From NCBI RefSeq assembly GCF_015832195.1, contig NC_052018.1:61379666-61443665 (forward strand): a DNA stretch of 64,000 nucleotides. The letters are read 5' to 3'. The translations under genes and the position numbers were made by a program. This document shows positions 1 through 12,360 of the stretch, piece after piece. Position 1 is the first letter of the stretch. Every line of letters starts with the position of its first letter. A model generated the notes under the pieces. It did no database searches. It was given only the letters and a program-made list of their open reading frames with translations, and was not told where the DNA came from. This stretch comes from Motacilla alba alba. Taxonomy: Eukaryota; Chordata; Aves; Passeriformes; Motacillidae.

Positions 1-113
1 AGTAATTTGGATTTTCATACTGATGAAGATAAAATCCAATTTCTCTGTTTCGGATTAACATGAAAGGGTTGGGGGAAGAAGTTACTCTGATGCCATGGTG
101 ATCAGCATAAATG

Positions 114-545
114 GAATCATAGAATCATAGAATGGCCTGGATTGGAAGGGACCTTAAAGATCATCTAGTTCCATCCCCCTGCCATGCACAGGGACACCTT
201 CCACTAGACCAGATTGCTCAGAGTTCCATCCAAGCAGGCCTTAAACACTTCCAGGGTTAGGGCATCCACAGCTTCTCTGGACAACCTGCTCCAGTGCTTC
301 ACCACCAGCACAGTAAAGAATTTCTTCCTTATATCTAATCTAGATACTTCTTTCAGTTTGAATCCATTTCCCCTTGCCCTGTCACTATATGCCCTTGTAA
401 ATAGTCTCTCTCCAACTTTTTTTAGGGTTCATTTCAGGTACTGGAAGGCTGCAGTTAGGTCACCCCAAAGCCTTCTTTTCTCCAGATTGAATAATCCCAA
501 TTCTCAGCCTTTTCTCATAGGAGAGGTGATCCATCTCCCTAATCA
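114..545 (-). repeat. CR1 LINE, 3' end, antisense to the plus strand
   Basis: Begins with tandem 'AATCATAGAATCATAGAAT', the reverse complement of the CR1 terminal octamer, then the typical TTGGAAGGGACC block, the 'CTCTGGACAACCTGCTCCAGTG' region and the stretch for 'TTCTTCCTTATATCTAATCTA'. This is the avian CR1 3' UTR in reverse orientation and is 5'-truncated, as most CR1 copies are. The open frame at 214-603 on the plus strand is an artefact of this repeat. The right boundary is approximate. Confidence 0.93.
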
Positions 546-632
546 ACATGGTGATTCTCCCCTGGAAGATCAATCAGCAGGTACTGTTTCCATAAAAATG
601 TAGGTTTCAAATGCACTTCAGCAAATTTCCAG

Positions 633-745
633 TCACAGAATCATAGAACATTCTGAGTTGGAAGGGACCAACAAGGATCATCAAGCTCAACTCTAAAATG
701 AATGAACCATATGGGGATTGAACCCTTGGCCTCTGTGTTCAATGA
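633..745 (-). repeat. CR1-type LINE fragment
   Basis: 'CACAGAATCATAGAACATT' followed by GAGTTGGAAGGGACC and ATCATCAAGCTCAACTC marks a second CR1 3' end in the same orientation, of a different subfamily: the block after it ('GGGGATTGAACCC') is seen in other avian CR1 variants. The right edge is uncertain. Confidence 0.8.
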
Positions 746-2080
746 ATATTTGATGTTTATCCCACATCAGTAGTAATCAAAAGGAATTAAAGTTAGATTT
801 AATGCTAAACACAAGCTGGAGTACTCCGTTTTGTACTGTGAAGTTCTGCAGTGATAAGAACTTGATTTCCTTATTTCATTCCTTTCAAGAACTCACTAAA
901 AGCTTTTTTTCCTGTTTGTTTGTTGGGGATTTGGAATTTTCTTTATTTTTCAACTGATTTGTGGGTTGTTTGTTTTGAGGTTTTTTTCTGGGTTTTCTTT
1001 TTAAGTATTTCTCAATGCACAATTGCTGTAAGGCCTAGCAAGTTCTAGTTAACTCACTGAAACAAGAAATTGTACCAACAATACCCCAGAAGGAATGGAA
1101 TGCCCACTTGAGTAGCAGTAGCTATTCAAGTACAACCACCTTAGCTATCAAGGTTAGTGGGTGCAAGGGAAGAAGTACAAATAACAGTTTGTGAACATGT
1201 TAAAATGTGTGACTGAAGTCTGCATAGACCAATTCTTATTTTCCAGGTCTACAGCAGAAATCACTAGAAGCAAATTTTTTTTTTTTGAGTTGCAGAGCAG
1301 TAAGTAAATTCTTTTCTGCTAAAATCTAGGCCTTGTGCTTCAGTTTTATAACAGCAAGCTACTTAAGTCAATAATAACAAAGTTTCACAAATAGCACACA
1401 GTTTGTTTTAGTTGTCTTTATCTGATCTTTGCAGGTCCATCTTCAAATAGACCTGTATATTGTTAAAGCAGTAACAGGAAGAATAACAGTACAGGAGGAC
1501 AGGCTTGGCCACTCAAGCTCTCCACTTCCCTGGGAATCCCTGAAGGCAGGCTGCACTAATCTCTCCTCCATCCTGCTGCACAGGAGCTTCTTACGAGGCA
1601 TGCTGTCTGTAAATGCTCCATAAACAAACTCTTCTGATTTTCCAGTATTTTGACTAACTCAAACACCTGTGCTAACTCAAGCCAGCATTTGAATGAATGC
1701 AGCCATGCCAACGCCCTCATCAGCCACCTGAAGACCTGATTCTGTTTTTATGCAAAGAGCAAGATTTCAACCTTAGAAGTTAAGAACTATGTAAGAGCTA
1801 AGCAGTATTTCAAAGCAAGAGGTACATTTTTACATGCTACTTATGCTGTGTAAGTATTTTAGATCCCTTGTGACAGTTCATCATCCAACATGCTAGGAAG
1901 ACAAGTTTCACTGGAACATAACACACCTGCAAGGCTTTTTGCTTTTTTTCTTTTACTGTAATGGAATTTAGAGATGTTAGTTCAGACTGGGGCCATTTGA
2001 TTAGGAGGTAGAGAGAAGAAAGATAGGTTTGGAATCCAGTCTTAAGAAAACACTATAGTCCAAAACATACTCCAAAATTA

Positions 2081-2197
<117 letters not shown>

Positions 2198-5100
2198 CTA
2201 AGGGAAAAAACAAAAAGCATGGTTTAAGATGCATTGCAAGTTACTTCTAGGTGTTAACACAGTCCTTTGTGTACAAGAGTCTCCACGCTTTGATGCACTC
2301 CCGTAACCTCTATAATAAACACACTTAAGCCTCAATTAGAATCCTGTTATCACACCAGCAAACTTAATTGGGGCACTCATTCTGCTGTTTTAACCAAACT
2401 GCTGCACAGGATTTCTTATTCAACACAGGATTGGACAAATCTTCTGGTTCAACAGGAAGGTATTTTAGACCTGACCCTTTCCAGGCCTAAACTCTCTTGG
2501 ACTTAAAGCTACTGTGGGTGCACAGTATAGCTGCCTGCAGGCCATCCCTTGGATTACGAAAGGCCCTAATGACTAAATTAAATTTAAGACTTATAATTTA
2601 ACTTCCATTTATATTAGAGCTGGAATTAATCTGAGGTTTTAAAGGCAAAAGGCTGCAGATTATTCTTATAAAGCAATCAGCATTAACCTGATAAACGTTC
2701 ATTCTTTCCCTCATAAAAATCTATTCAGCACCTAAAAACAGCAGTAACAGGTACTGAATGATTCTACAGGGCAGGAGTTCAATAAGCTCTTGCTGTCAGT
2801 GAAGAAACAACATAACCAGATTTACTGCAATGGCACTAGACTGCAAGACAGAGGTTACTACGGAATGCAGAAGGCAAGAGTGTTAAATGACTAGGAAAAG
2901 TCTATTAGCAGTTAATCAGGATGCAAAAGCAGCAACTAATCTTGCAGGGAATGGCATAAGGACCAGTAAAAAGGCAAATCGGGAAAGGATTATCTCCAAC
3001 TGTTCTGAATACAGCTTGTAATATTATTTTACTTCTCAAAAAACCCAACAATCCCAAAACAAATCTAAAAGTCCAAAACATGTATGACTATGTAGTATAG
3101 TTATGCTACAAGGCCAGACAACATGTAAGGTACAGGCAGGTGAGATTTCATGACAATTTCCCAACAATTTGTAAATATTACATTACAGAGAGCCTGGCAC
3201 ACATCTGAAGAAATAAGAGGTAAAAGAGGTAGGAGAGGAATAGAATCACTCACTACAAAGCTTTGGCCTTCAGCAGTTCCTAGCAACTTAATTATGTATG
3301 TTTTAACTCTAGGATAAATGTCAGGTGTAACAATGTGACAATTAACACAGAATTGTGACTAGAACAAGTTGCTTCAGCTAGTTTTAGTAAAATATATTAC
3401 AAAGCTTTGCACTCCTTTTTCAGTGAGACACTGGATGTTTAACTAACCTTCTTCAGTTTAATGGTGGACCTGGCAATGTTAGGTTAATGACTGAACTTGA
3501 TCTTAGAGATATTTTCCAAACTAAATGATTCTATGAAGGCATCAAGTATCTTTATAGAGTTGTTTATTTTCTTCTGCTCCCACATGACAGAGTATCCTCC
3601 CAAAGAAAGACGACTGAAGGCACTTTCCAAGTCACAGGACCCCAGAACTGAACCAGAGAAGATGACTTAGTGATACCACTTTCAAGTTGTGTTTTTAAAG
3701 CATTGTCCTTTAAAATAGGACTTTAAAAAATTTCTTTAAATGCAAGATGGAAGAACAAGCAAGAAGGTGAAAGGAGTTTTTGGAAAACCTGACTGTAGCA
3801 TTTGAGTTCATAATGGAGGATGGAGTTATGCTTAAGGTTTTCTTCCCGTGCCTTAAGAACCAAAGGTTTCCCAAGAAAAGAACCAAAGATTCATCTCCCA
3901 AGAAATGTTTCCAGTGTAGGAAGGGAGGGGAAGTTCAGATATCAAATTCTCTGGAACAGCAAGTCTGCAATTCAAAGATGTGACCTTAAAAAACACCTGT
4001 TGCTTAATCCCTCTCAACAATAAATCCCTAATCATATTCTAATCCCTTTCTACCCACTTCAAGAAAACATATGCTCATCGTCTTAGTTTTGTGCTGAGCA
4101 AGTTATTTGTACTTCTGGCTGAAACACCATAGAAGTGTAAATAAAGTAAGTATACTTTACAAGCTAAAGAACTTAAAAGGAGGTGCTTCTTACTCCTTAC
4201 CAAAAAACCTGCAAAATGCTGACTGAGTACAAAATTCCACTTCATACCAGTATGTATTTTCCTCTATCTCTCCTTAGTGGTTATCTGCTAGTAAAAAAAA
4301 GTTAAACTCCCTAGTCTTGTTTCACTACAACCCTCAAAGACTGATCAGCTATATAGTGAGCTATTTAGTGCATTAAGCTGCTACATATTTCAAGAATTAT
4401 TTTAGTATTAAGAACAAAAATTGTACTCATCTACTTTTCCACTTCAGTCATTTAAAGTCAGAAGCACGCAGGAACATGACTACTTGGTTATCCCAAAAGA
4501 TTTCAAGGACACTTGTGGCCTGCAGTAAAGGTTAATTTCTGCGTTCTTTAAGAGCTGCATAACCATCAGGACAAAGAGGAATTTCCCTGGTGCCCTCAGA
4601 CTGCCAGCCACAGGACAGGCAGAGCAAGAAGAGACCTTCTGTCCCTTCAATGAGTTGATGACTGCCTGGGAATATCCTTTGAGTCTCCTTCCTGCCCTAT
4701 TAAGCCCTCCTGCTTCTCATCTCCAAACCTTAGCTTTGACTCCAAGAACATAATGATTTTAACAGTGTTTCTAAATGGATGTCCTACAAACACTCCATAC
4801 AAGCTTTTAGCCACAGAGAAACTCTTAGAAAAGCAGCAAACAGAGCTTAACCCCCACAAAACCCTGGTTTAGACAGCCCGAAGAAACCTCAATGTCTGCT
4901 ACACTGAGTCGATAAGTTTGGCACTCAGCTCAGACCAGATGGAACTCCCACGGCGCCAAGATGATTAAATCAACACCTAATGTACTAACCAATTCAGGTA
5001 TTGTTGGGGAGGAAAACAACCAAGAACTCAAACTAATTTCCATGAGCAACAAAAAGAGGAAGACACAGTTAGGACAACTTTCACAAGTGAAGTCCTGCTC

Positions 5101-5365
5101 ACCCTGTCTAGGCAAGGCATGTCCTTTATAAAATCCTACCAAATCCTGGCAGTAATCCAGAACAATGTTGAAGCCATAACAAAAATGAAAACAGCTTTTC
5201 ACTTTTAAGAGCACAGGGGTGTGGAAAGAAGAGAACAGCACATGGCTGTTATACATGAAATAAGGGTTGTATTAAAAAATATGTGCTTTTATGCACAAAA
5301 CACACTGAAAATCCTGGACAGTAAGATGTAACTTCTTTCTTGATAGGCCAATGTCATAACACTTT

Positions 5366-5435
5366 ATTATTCTGGGGGTTGGAAATAGATTACATTTAAG
5401 GTCCTTTCCAACCTTAAGTATTCAATAATCCTACT
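5366..5435 (+). repeat. Degraded CR1 3' end
   Basis: 'TAAGGTCCTTTCCAACCTTAAG' with an upstream GGGTTGGAA...TAGATTAC and a downstream decayed 'ATTCAATAATCCTAC' matches the sense 3' tail of CR1. The copy is short and diverged. Confidence 0.7.
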
Positions 5436-5544
5436 TTTATGTCTGAGGTTAGCACACTTAAAATCACAAATAGGGCCTTTAAGGTTTGCTTGTGCATACA
5501 AAAACATTACAGAACACAAGTTTTTCCTCTTCCCCTGTCTTAGG

Positions 5545-5670
5545 ATGCATAAAATTGATAACAAATTTGATCCAGAAGGTAAAAAGCATGCTGTTGAAAA
5601 GGCAATGCCATTTGCATTAAAAGGAAAAACTCTCCATGAAGCTGAAGAGTTTAATACACTGAAAGACTGA
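5545..5670 (+). other. Exon-like 41-codon open frame, antisense within EZR intron 1
   Basis: ATG at 5,545 opens 41 codons ending in TGA at 5,668-5,670. The product is lysine- and glutamate-rich: it begins MHKIDNKFDPEGKK and ends EEFNTLKD. A strong acceptor-like tract (CTCTTCCCCTGTCTTAG, ending at 5,543) lies just before the ATG, and a GGTAAAAAG within the frame could act as a donor at about 5,578. The composition looks more protein-like than the surrounding open frames. I do not recognise a family. It could be a terminal exon, a relic of a processed gene copy, or chance. No poly(A) tail was seen after it. Confidence 0.25.
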
Positions 5671-8600
5671 ATACCAGTTCCATGACTTCATACTGGACTG
5701 TATCCTGTTAGCTACCTTACCAATTCGAACAAGAGAATAGAAGATGAAGGCCAGAGCTAGAGAGAACTTCAGAGTGCAGTTTAAACGATTGCAACACTAT
5801 GGAAAGCAATGGTAGTTAGAATGGAATCTTCTGTGCTTTAGCAATGCCCTTAAGTCATGCATTTGTTGTCGATGAAACAACATCTTTTCTAATGCTAAGT
5901 TAGTAGGTCAATCTGTGGGGCAGGTGCAGCCTTTCAGAGTCCATGCGCATCAGTAGAGAAACTTGAAAAATTAAAGTGCCATTTGAAAAACATTCAGAAA
6001 ACACGCTCTTAAGGAGGCAACACACTGCCAAGCAGCTGAGTGGCACCGTGTTTGTGGAAGATTCATGTCCTAGATAGGAACCCAAGAAGACATTGCCTCT
6101 TCAACCCCATCCTCTCACACACACCCAGTTTTCAGGTGTGTTGGACACAGCACACAGCTGTAGTTTTTGTTTTGTTTTTTTTTTTTAACATTGGATTCTT
6201 GAGCATCTTGGTGCAGAACCAGTATCTGATTGCAGGCAACACGGTATCTTTGAAGTTAACCATCCCTCTGCTGATAGTGCAGCTCCACAGAAAAACATCC
6301 CACACTAAAGGGAAAAGGGCAGGGAGAAGAGGGGAAAAAAAAACCCCACAGACTCTCAGACACACTATGCTATTGTGGATATTTTGCACCCTGATGTACA
6401 TAATCTAATAGTTCACTTGCATAATAAAATAGGTCAGTGAAACCATGAAGTTGTGCAAGTCATTTAAATAAGACCATACAATTTAATTTCAGTAAATACA
6501 TATGATAAAGGGCACTAAATACCAACTTTTACCCATTAACACAGGACAAACCGGTACTTAACTGTGTCACTTATCATTATCATTAGGCAGGTCTAAATGC
6601 CTTAGACAATGCTCAGGAATGTTTTCTTCCTCTTTCCAAGGAGGAAGAACGACCAGAGTCTCCTAAACAGCAGGTTTCCAAGCACGGTATCTTTCCAAGT
6701 GGTGGCAATTGGCAGTGGAGAAACCTAGATAGACATGCCTTGTTTCTTCAGTCACTGGATGTCTGGAAATCCCAGGAGTCACCAGTACATTTAAGCAAAT
6801 CAGCCACATTTTGAACTGCTGTACTGCACAGCACAGCACACATTCCATGAAAAACAGCATGCAGAGCTGTTAAGCCTTATTGCACACACACAGACTGTAT
6901 GGATATGGACTTGCTTGTGCTGAAGGAAAACAGAAGTCTTAATAAGGAGGACGCAGTGGCATTAATAATAGTACTAAGAAAGTAGTAGCATTAATCCTCA
7001 CTTCTGCAGGTCTACTCTTTCACCAGGCAAGCAGCAACTACTAATGGAATAAATAACAGGCAAGCTTCTTGGCCTGGGCTGCAATGCATCTGCAAAGACA
7101 AAGTAATCTCATTTTGACCTTAGCAACCAGAGCTGTTCATAGACGCATGTAGTGATTAAGTATCTGGTAATAGGAAAAACAACTTCATGCAGCAGCATCA
7201 GAAGGGCAATGAAACTGCTCTCTATTCTTCCACATTCCATTCAGTAGTGTTCACTGGTTCCAGGTCCAACAACAAAGAAAGATATTGTCCTAACTGATGG
7301 AGTAACTGTTGTCCCAGCTCCTGGAAACTGTTATGGGAAAATTTTCAACTTTGAGGAGGGAAAAATATCCTAGCAGCTTCCAAGCCCGGAGCTAATCTGC
7401 TAACACTTCAGTATCTGCATTCCTCTGTCCTCCACAAGTTACTTAAGTCATCAGGTAATGGTTCAGAGACTGTACAGAGAAGACAACTCTGAGTATGTAA
7501 GTAGCACAAATAACAAAGAAGCAACTGCAGAAATATTAGTTCAATTTCTTAAGAATTTACTTCATGAACACCAGCATATCAAGAACACAACCCCTGGAGA
7601 CAATTCTGTTTCCTCTCTGACAGAGTAACCTGCCTGATGGATCAAATAAAATCTAGTAACATATTTGATGTGGTGCCATACAACACAGACTAGGCATATA
7701 ACAAATCTGAGCCATGTGAAACTACAACCAAATGACAAATCGTGCACCTACATTCTCCTTAGCTTCTTTCAGAGCAGGAGACAAAAGTCATGAATAAGCA
7801 AATGATCAATTCCATTCGCTGCTGCAGGATTGCCAAAACACAGCTTCCCTCTTAGCTGGGCTCAGTACCTTCACCTTGCTGGAACTACAGCAGGGACACA
7901 TATTCTGACCTTTTCCTGTCAAGCCAAGGTCTTGAAAAGGGGATGTGAGTGTGGTGGGATTGAGGGAATAAGAAAACAAAGTTTTCTCACAATCCCTGGA
8001 AGATGGAGTGCACTTACAAGATCATGAACAGCACCTAGTTAAGAACAAATAAGTCTTTTGGGAGGACAGTGCTGGAATTCAAGGATGTTGGTAGATCTGA
8101 AAAATAGCTACAAGTGTTAGACTTGGAGGGGTGAGAATGGATAAGAGGCAGAGATGAACAAATTACAGGCTTGCAAACAATGGGCTACAGCAGGACTGTA
8201 GACAAGGATGTGGTTTATTATAATCCCCAGAAAAACACCACATTTCCTGGTGTGATGCTATTACATAGAGGGGAAAATTACATTCTTGAGTGTATTTGTC
8301 ACCGGAAGCATTACAGCAGGTGACTATTCTGTTCTGCCTGCCTTGATGACTTGCTAGATGGAATGCTGTCACCCAAATCTGAATGTTTCTTTTGGAAGGG
8401 GGCAAATTAATCAAGGAAAGTCTACACTGATCTACAGGTCAAGTGTTTCTGGACTAGTTGCCAGTAGGGTTTTTTTTAATCTGTGTGTGTTTGGGGCTTT
8501 CTATTTGTTTGTGGGGGTTTTCTGTTTGTTTCAAACTAGATTTTATTTTTAAACATGTCAGTGATCTCTTTCCAAATGGGAGTTGTCTGAAACATGACAT

Positions 8601-10418
8601 GTTTTATATAGAAGACTATAAAAACTTCTAAACCCACATGGAGAAAACCAGCAAAAAGCCCTCTTATTGCAGTCTGGGTAACATGACAAGAAACAATAAT
8701 TGCTGGAGTGGTAAGATATTATGTAGCCACTTCCATGCAGCCTCCAGAAAACACAGGTCCAAGTCCTTCCCAGTGCTACATTTTTATGATTTAAAGGATG
8801 TCCGAGAACATGAAATGAGAAGGCAAATGACACACCCACCATTTCTCTTCTGGGGCAAGGAGAATCTGATTCCAGTGAAAATGGGAAAGAACTGCACAGC
8901 CCAGCAATGAAGAAAGCCTTTCACAGGCTCCTCCCCTGCTCCCATGGAGAAACCTTTTATGCACTGCCTGCCTAACACGGAGCATTTCAGAGAGGGCAGG
9001 GGCAGCACAGCACAGCAGCCATGAGCCTTCCCTTGCACACTGGGGAGCAGTTTGCTGACAAGCAAGAAGAGAGCCTCAGTGGCTCACAAAATGTGAATAG
9101 GAGACAGCCTCACTGGCTTTCCCTTGGCTGAAAAGGCAAGCTGGTTGCACCCATTTGACAGACCCAGTTTCCCAGCATACCATGCTAAATCAAAGTACCC
9201 CTCTGTGAACTGAAGGACGTGTTCCATTTCAGATCTCATTGTGTTAAACATTGCTTCCTCATTGCAAATAAATGGGAACATTAAGTCACGTTCCAATGGA
9301 ATTCCTCAGAGTCTATGAAGCAGTTAGGTATCGCTGCATTTGAACAGGTAAAATTAGAGCCGAGCAGGCTGGTCTTTGTTCCTTAAAACCTTGCTTACCT
9401 TCCCAGGAGAGGGAGAAATACCACTGAGGTTAAATTGAGTGGTATATAATAATCTGTAATCTAGTAGTTACTTTAAAATTGTCCAGTACTATTGTTAGCC
9501 TTAACTACTAGTCAGCTTTAATGCAACAGCTTGCAGAACCATATTTTTGGGGGTACTAGTCCTCAGTATTTAGGAAGCAATAGCTATATCAGTTATACTT
9601 AACTGAAATTTCTTCAGTTTAGTCAAGGAAATAGGAGACCAGGTATTTGCTCTCATGTATGGTGAAAAACACTTACAACTTCTTTTGTAGCAGTTTTTCG
9701 GAAGAGAAATAAAGTACTTTGAGGGGAAGCCAAGAAAAATTCTGGAGTGAAATCTGAAAGCTAAACTTCTGGATGAAGTGGAGGGAGGGGGGTTCACATG
9801 AGCAGGAAAACCTTCTATACCCAGATATGGGGAGGCATCCAGAAATTCCAGTTTTAACAAAATGGGTGGAATTTTCAGAATTAACTTCCCCCTCCCTGCC
9901 TACACACACAAACAGGTCACAAGACAGCAAATCCAGGGAGTTCAGTATTGCTGCCATGCCACTTAACTCTTCTTTGTAATATAGCATGAAACTGTCCTTA
10001 TAATTAAACATGAACATAATCCTAGAATGCAAATTCAAACTTTTTTATGTTTAGATGTGCAGAAGATGCCAAACTAAATTACATGCCTATCTCATTTCCT
10101 CTAATGAAGGCCTACTATCTCTTCTGTCAGCATGTAATAACTGCATAGTAGGCATCTGCGTGAAAAATCAAGAAGCAGCCATGGCTGCAATTCAGTTCTT
10201 TATCTTAGGTCAAGCAATAACACTTTGCATGCCAAAAGATCATGAAGATTTCATGCAGGTGCGGCAAGTACAAGTGACAGTACATCTCTGATAGCCCTGG
10301 CTCCCAAATGCCTAGGCCCCAGACAGACTTTCAGCATTCTCTACCTATGGTGAGCTCTATACAGCTAACAATAACCGCTCAGTGAAACAGTAAAGGCAAG
10401 CAAAAACTCTTCCCAGAG

Positions 10419-10444
10419 AAAAAAAAAAAAAAAAAAAAAAAAAA
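10419..10444. repeat. Poly-A run (26 A)
   Basis: Uninterrupted A26. No recognisable retrocopy or LINE body precedes it on either strand, so it is listed as simple sequence. Confidence 0.9.
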
Positions 10445-12079
10445 TTCTCCAGTCACTGAAGATTGCCCCCAACTCTTTCCTAACAAGCAAACAGCATCAT
10501 TCTGTCTCAAGCCAGGAACAAGTTGAAAAACTGAGAGACAGAGGCCTATCTATAACTTTAAATGTGGGGTTTTTTTGTGTGTTTTTTTTTTTTTAAATGT
10601 GAAATTACCTAGGCACAGCTCTATGTTCTGGCAAGACATAAAGCAATGCAGAGTAAGTCTGAAAGGCCCCAGGATACTGCCCTTGAACAAAGCCCTGTAC
10701 ACTCAAGGAGCCCAGGTGTTTTTCATGCAAAACACTTGCCCTCACTCTATGTGAGGGATGTAAGAATGATTTACTTTGAACACGATATTACGAAGAAGCA
10801 GGAGGGTTTATGGTGTTTCATTGAAATACATTAATGTTCACTTTAAAGACTCTCTGATGCTGTATAATACTCCATTAGCATTTTCAGAATATCTGTGTAC
10901 AAGCAGCAGTCTGTTCTTTAAAGGAGGAACACACAGCCAGTGACAACAGGCTCGACATAGCACCACTGCCTGGAAGTGTCACTTGCCCTCAATGGATGCT
11001 AGGATGGATTTAGGAACACAGAGTGCAGCAACAATAGCTCCTTTGTAAATAAAGAATAAATACAGAGGAAAGCTAGAGGCCACTGGATCAAACTCCTGCA
11101 TACACAGACTGTTTTATCATGACAGCTGTTGCATCTAATTAAACATAATGAAGTTGTGAGACTAAGGCTTTACACATGAAGTTTACAGCAAGTCCCACAA
11201 ACAATCCTCAAATAAGCTTTATCTCAAGAAGTTGCTCAGAATCCAGAACAGATCAGATCTTCTGCTGTTTTCCATCAGAAACATAAGCATGGGGCCAAGC
11301 GCAGATAATATAGAGTTAATCAAGTTTTATCATAATTTCAGAGTCTTCTAAATAATTTAACATCTCCAATATTTACACTACATAAAGTAATATCATCCTT
11401 CTGCAATCCCCTTGAGGGAAAAGAAAAAATATATTAGTATCTTACAGTCTTGATCTGGAACAAAACATCATTTTATGACTCTGCTTGGCTTTTTCATTTG
11501 GAAGCAACAAACACACAACAATTTCTGCAAAAGGTGTAACTCCACAGTACAAACTCACAACAACCAGGGCAGGATCTGAAGCTGTGAATAATCTAAATAA
11601 AAGCTACAACAGCCTCAGAGCTTCCCCTGAATCCAAGCACCAATATTGGTGCCTTTTATTCCAATGCTGATGCAGAGATCTATGTTCTAGAGGGCAATGT
11701 GCATGGAAAACCCAGTGCCATTACAGAGTCACAAGTCTGATAGCAGCAACACAGCCTGACAGCACACAGCTCTCAACACTTTCAATAGACCCTGTGGTGA
11801 TTGTTCTTCTGGGGTGGAAGAGCAGCGCATTACAATGGAACAAGGTGGGCTGAGTGAATACAAAGATTATCTGTGACTTACTCTCTTACAGGACTATGAC
11901 CTGGCAGTTTAAGGCATCCAAGAAACAACTACTGGAGAAATGTTCTCAGTAACAGTACTCTTCCCAGATAGAGACGTTACAGGATGCAAAGCCATATTTT
12001 CAGCAGATGTGAACTGGAAGAAGATCAAGGATGCTCAAAAAATAGTGATCCTCCACGCAAGGATCAACTAAGCTAGCTA

Positions 12080-12360
12080 GGACTTCTCAGTTTGGAAAAA
12101 AATTAACTGAGGCTAGGACATGAGAGCATATAAACCCCTGAGCTACATGAACAGACTAGACAAGGAACGCGTGTTCATGTAGCACTGCAGCAAGCAGGTT
12201 TGTAGATAACTTTCCAAACAATGTGAAGGTTATCTAGGACAAAGGACAGCCTTTGTTAAAGTATACTATGGATGCTGGAGTTCACAGGGTTTTAAAGCAA
12301 GACTGGACAAGTTCACAGAAATCCATTTAGTAACTCATTATATAGGACCTTTCAACCTCC
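12080..12360 (+). repeat. Ancient, strongly degraded CR1 3' region
   Basis: 'GGACTTCTCAGTTTGG', then 'TGAGGCTAGGACATGAGAGC' and 'ATATAAACCCCTGAGCTACA', then 'CAAGACTGGACAAGTTCA' follow in order the sense landmarks of old amniote CR1 3' UTRs (cut in two where they run on). Divergence and gaps are far greater than in the 35.5-kb copy, so this insertion is older. The edges are approximate. Confidence 0.7.

Noticed and set aside
10419..10444. Poly-A run as the tail of a processed pseudogene
   Set aside because: No coding or LINE sequence precedes it and no target-site duplication is evident.
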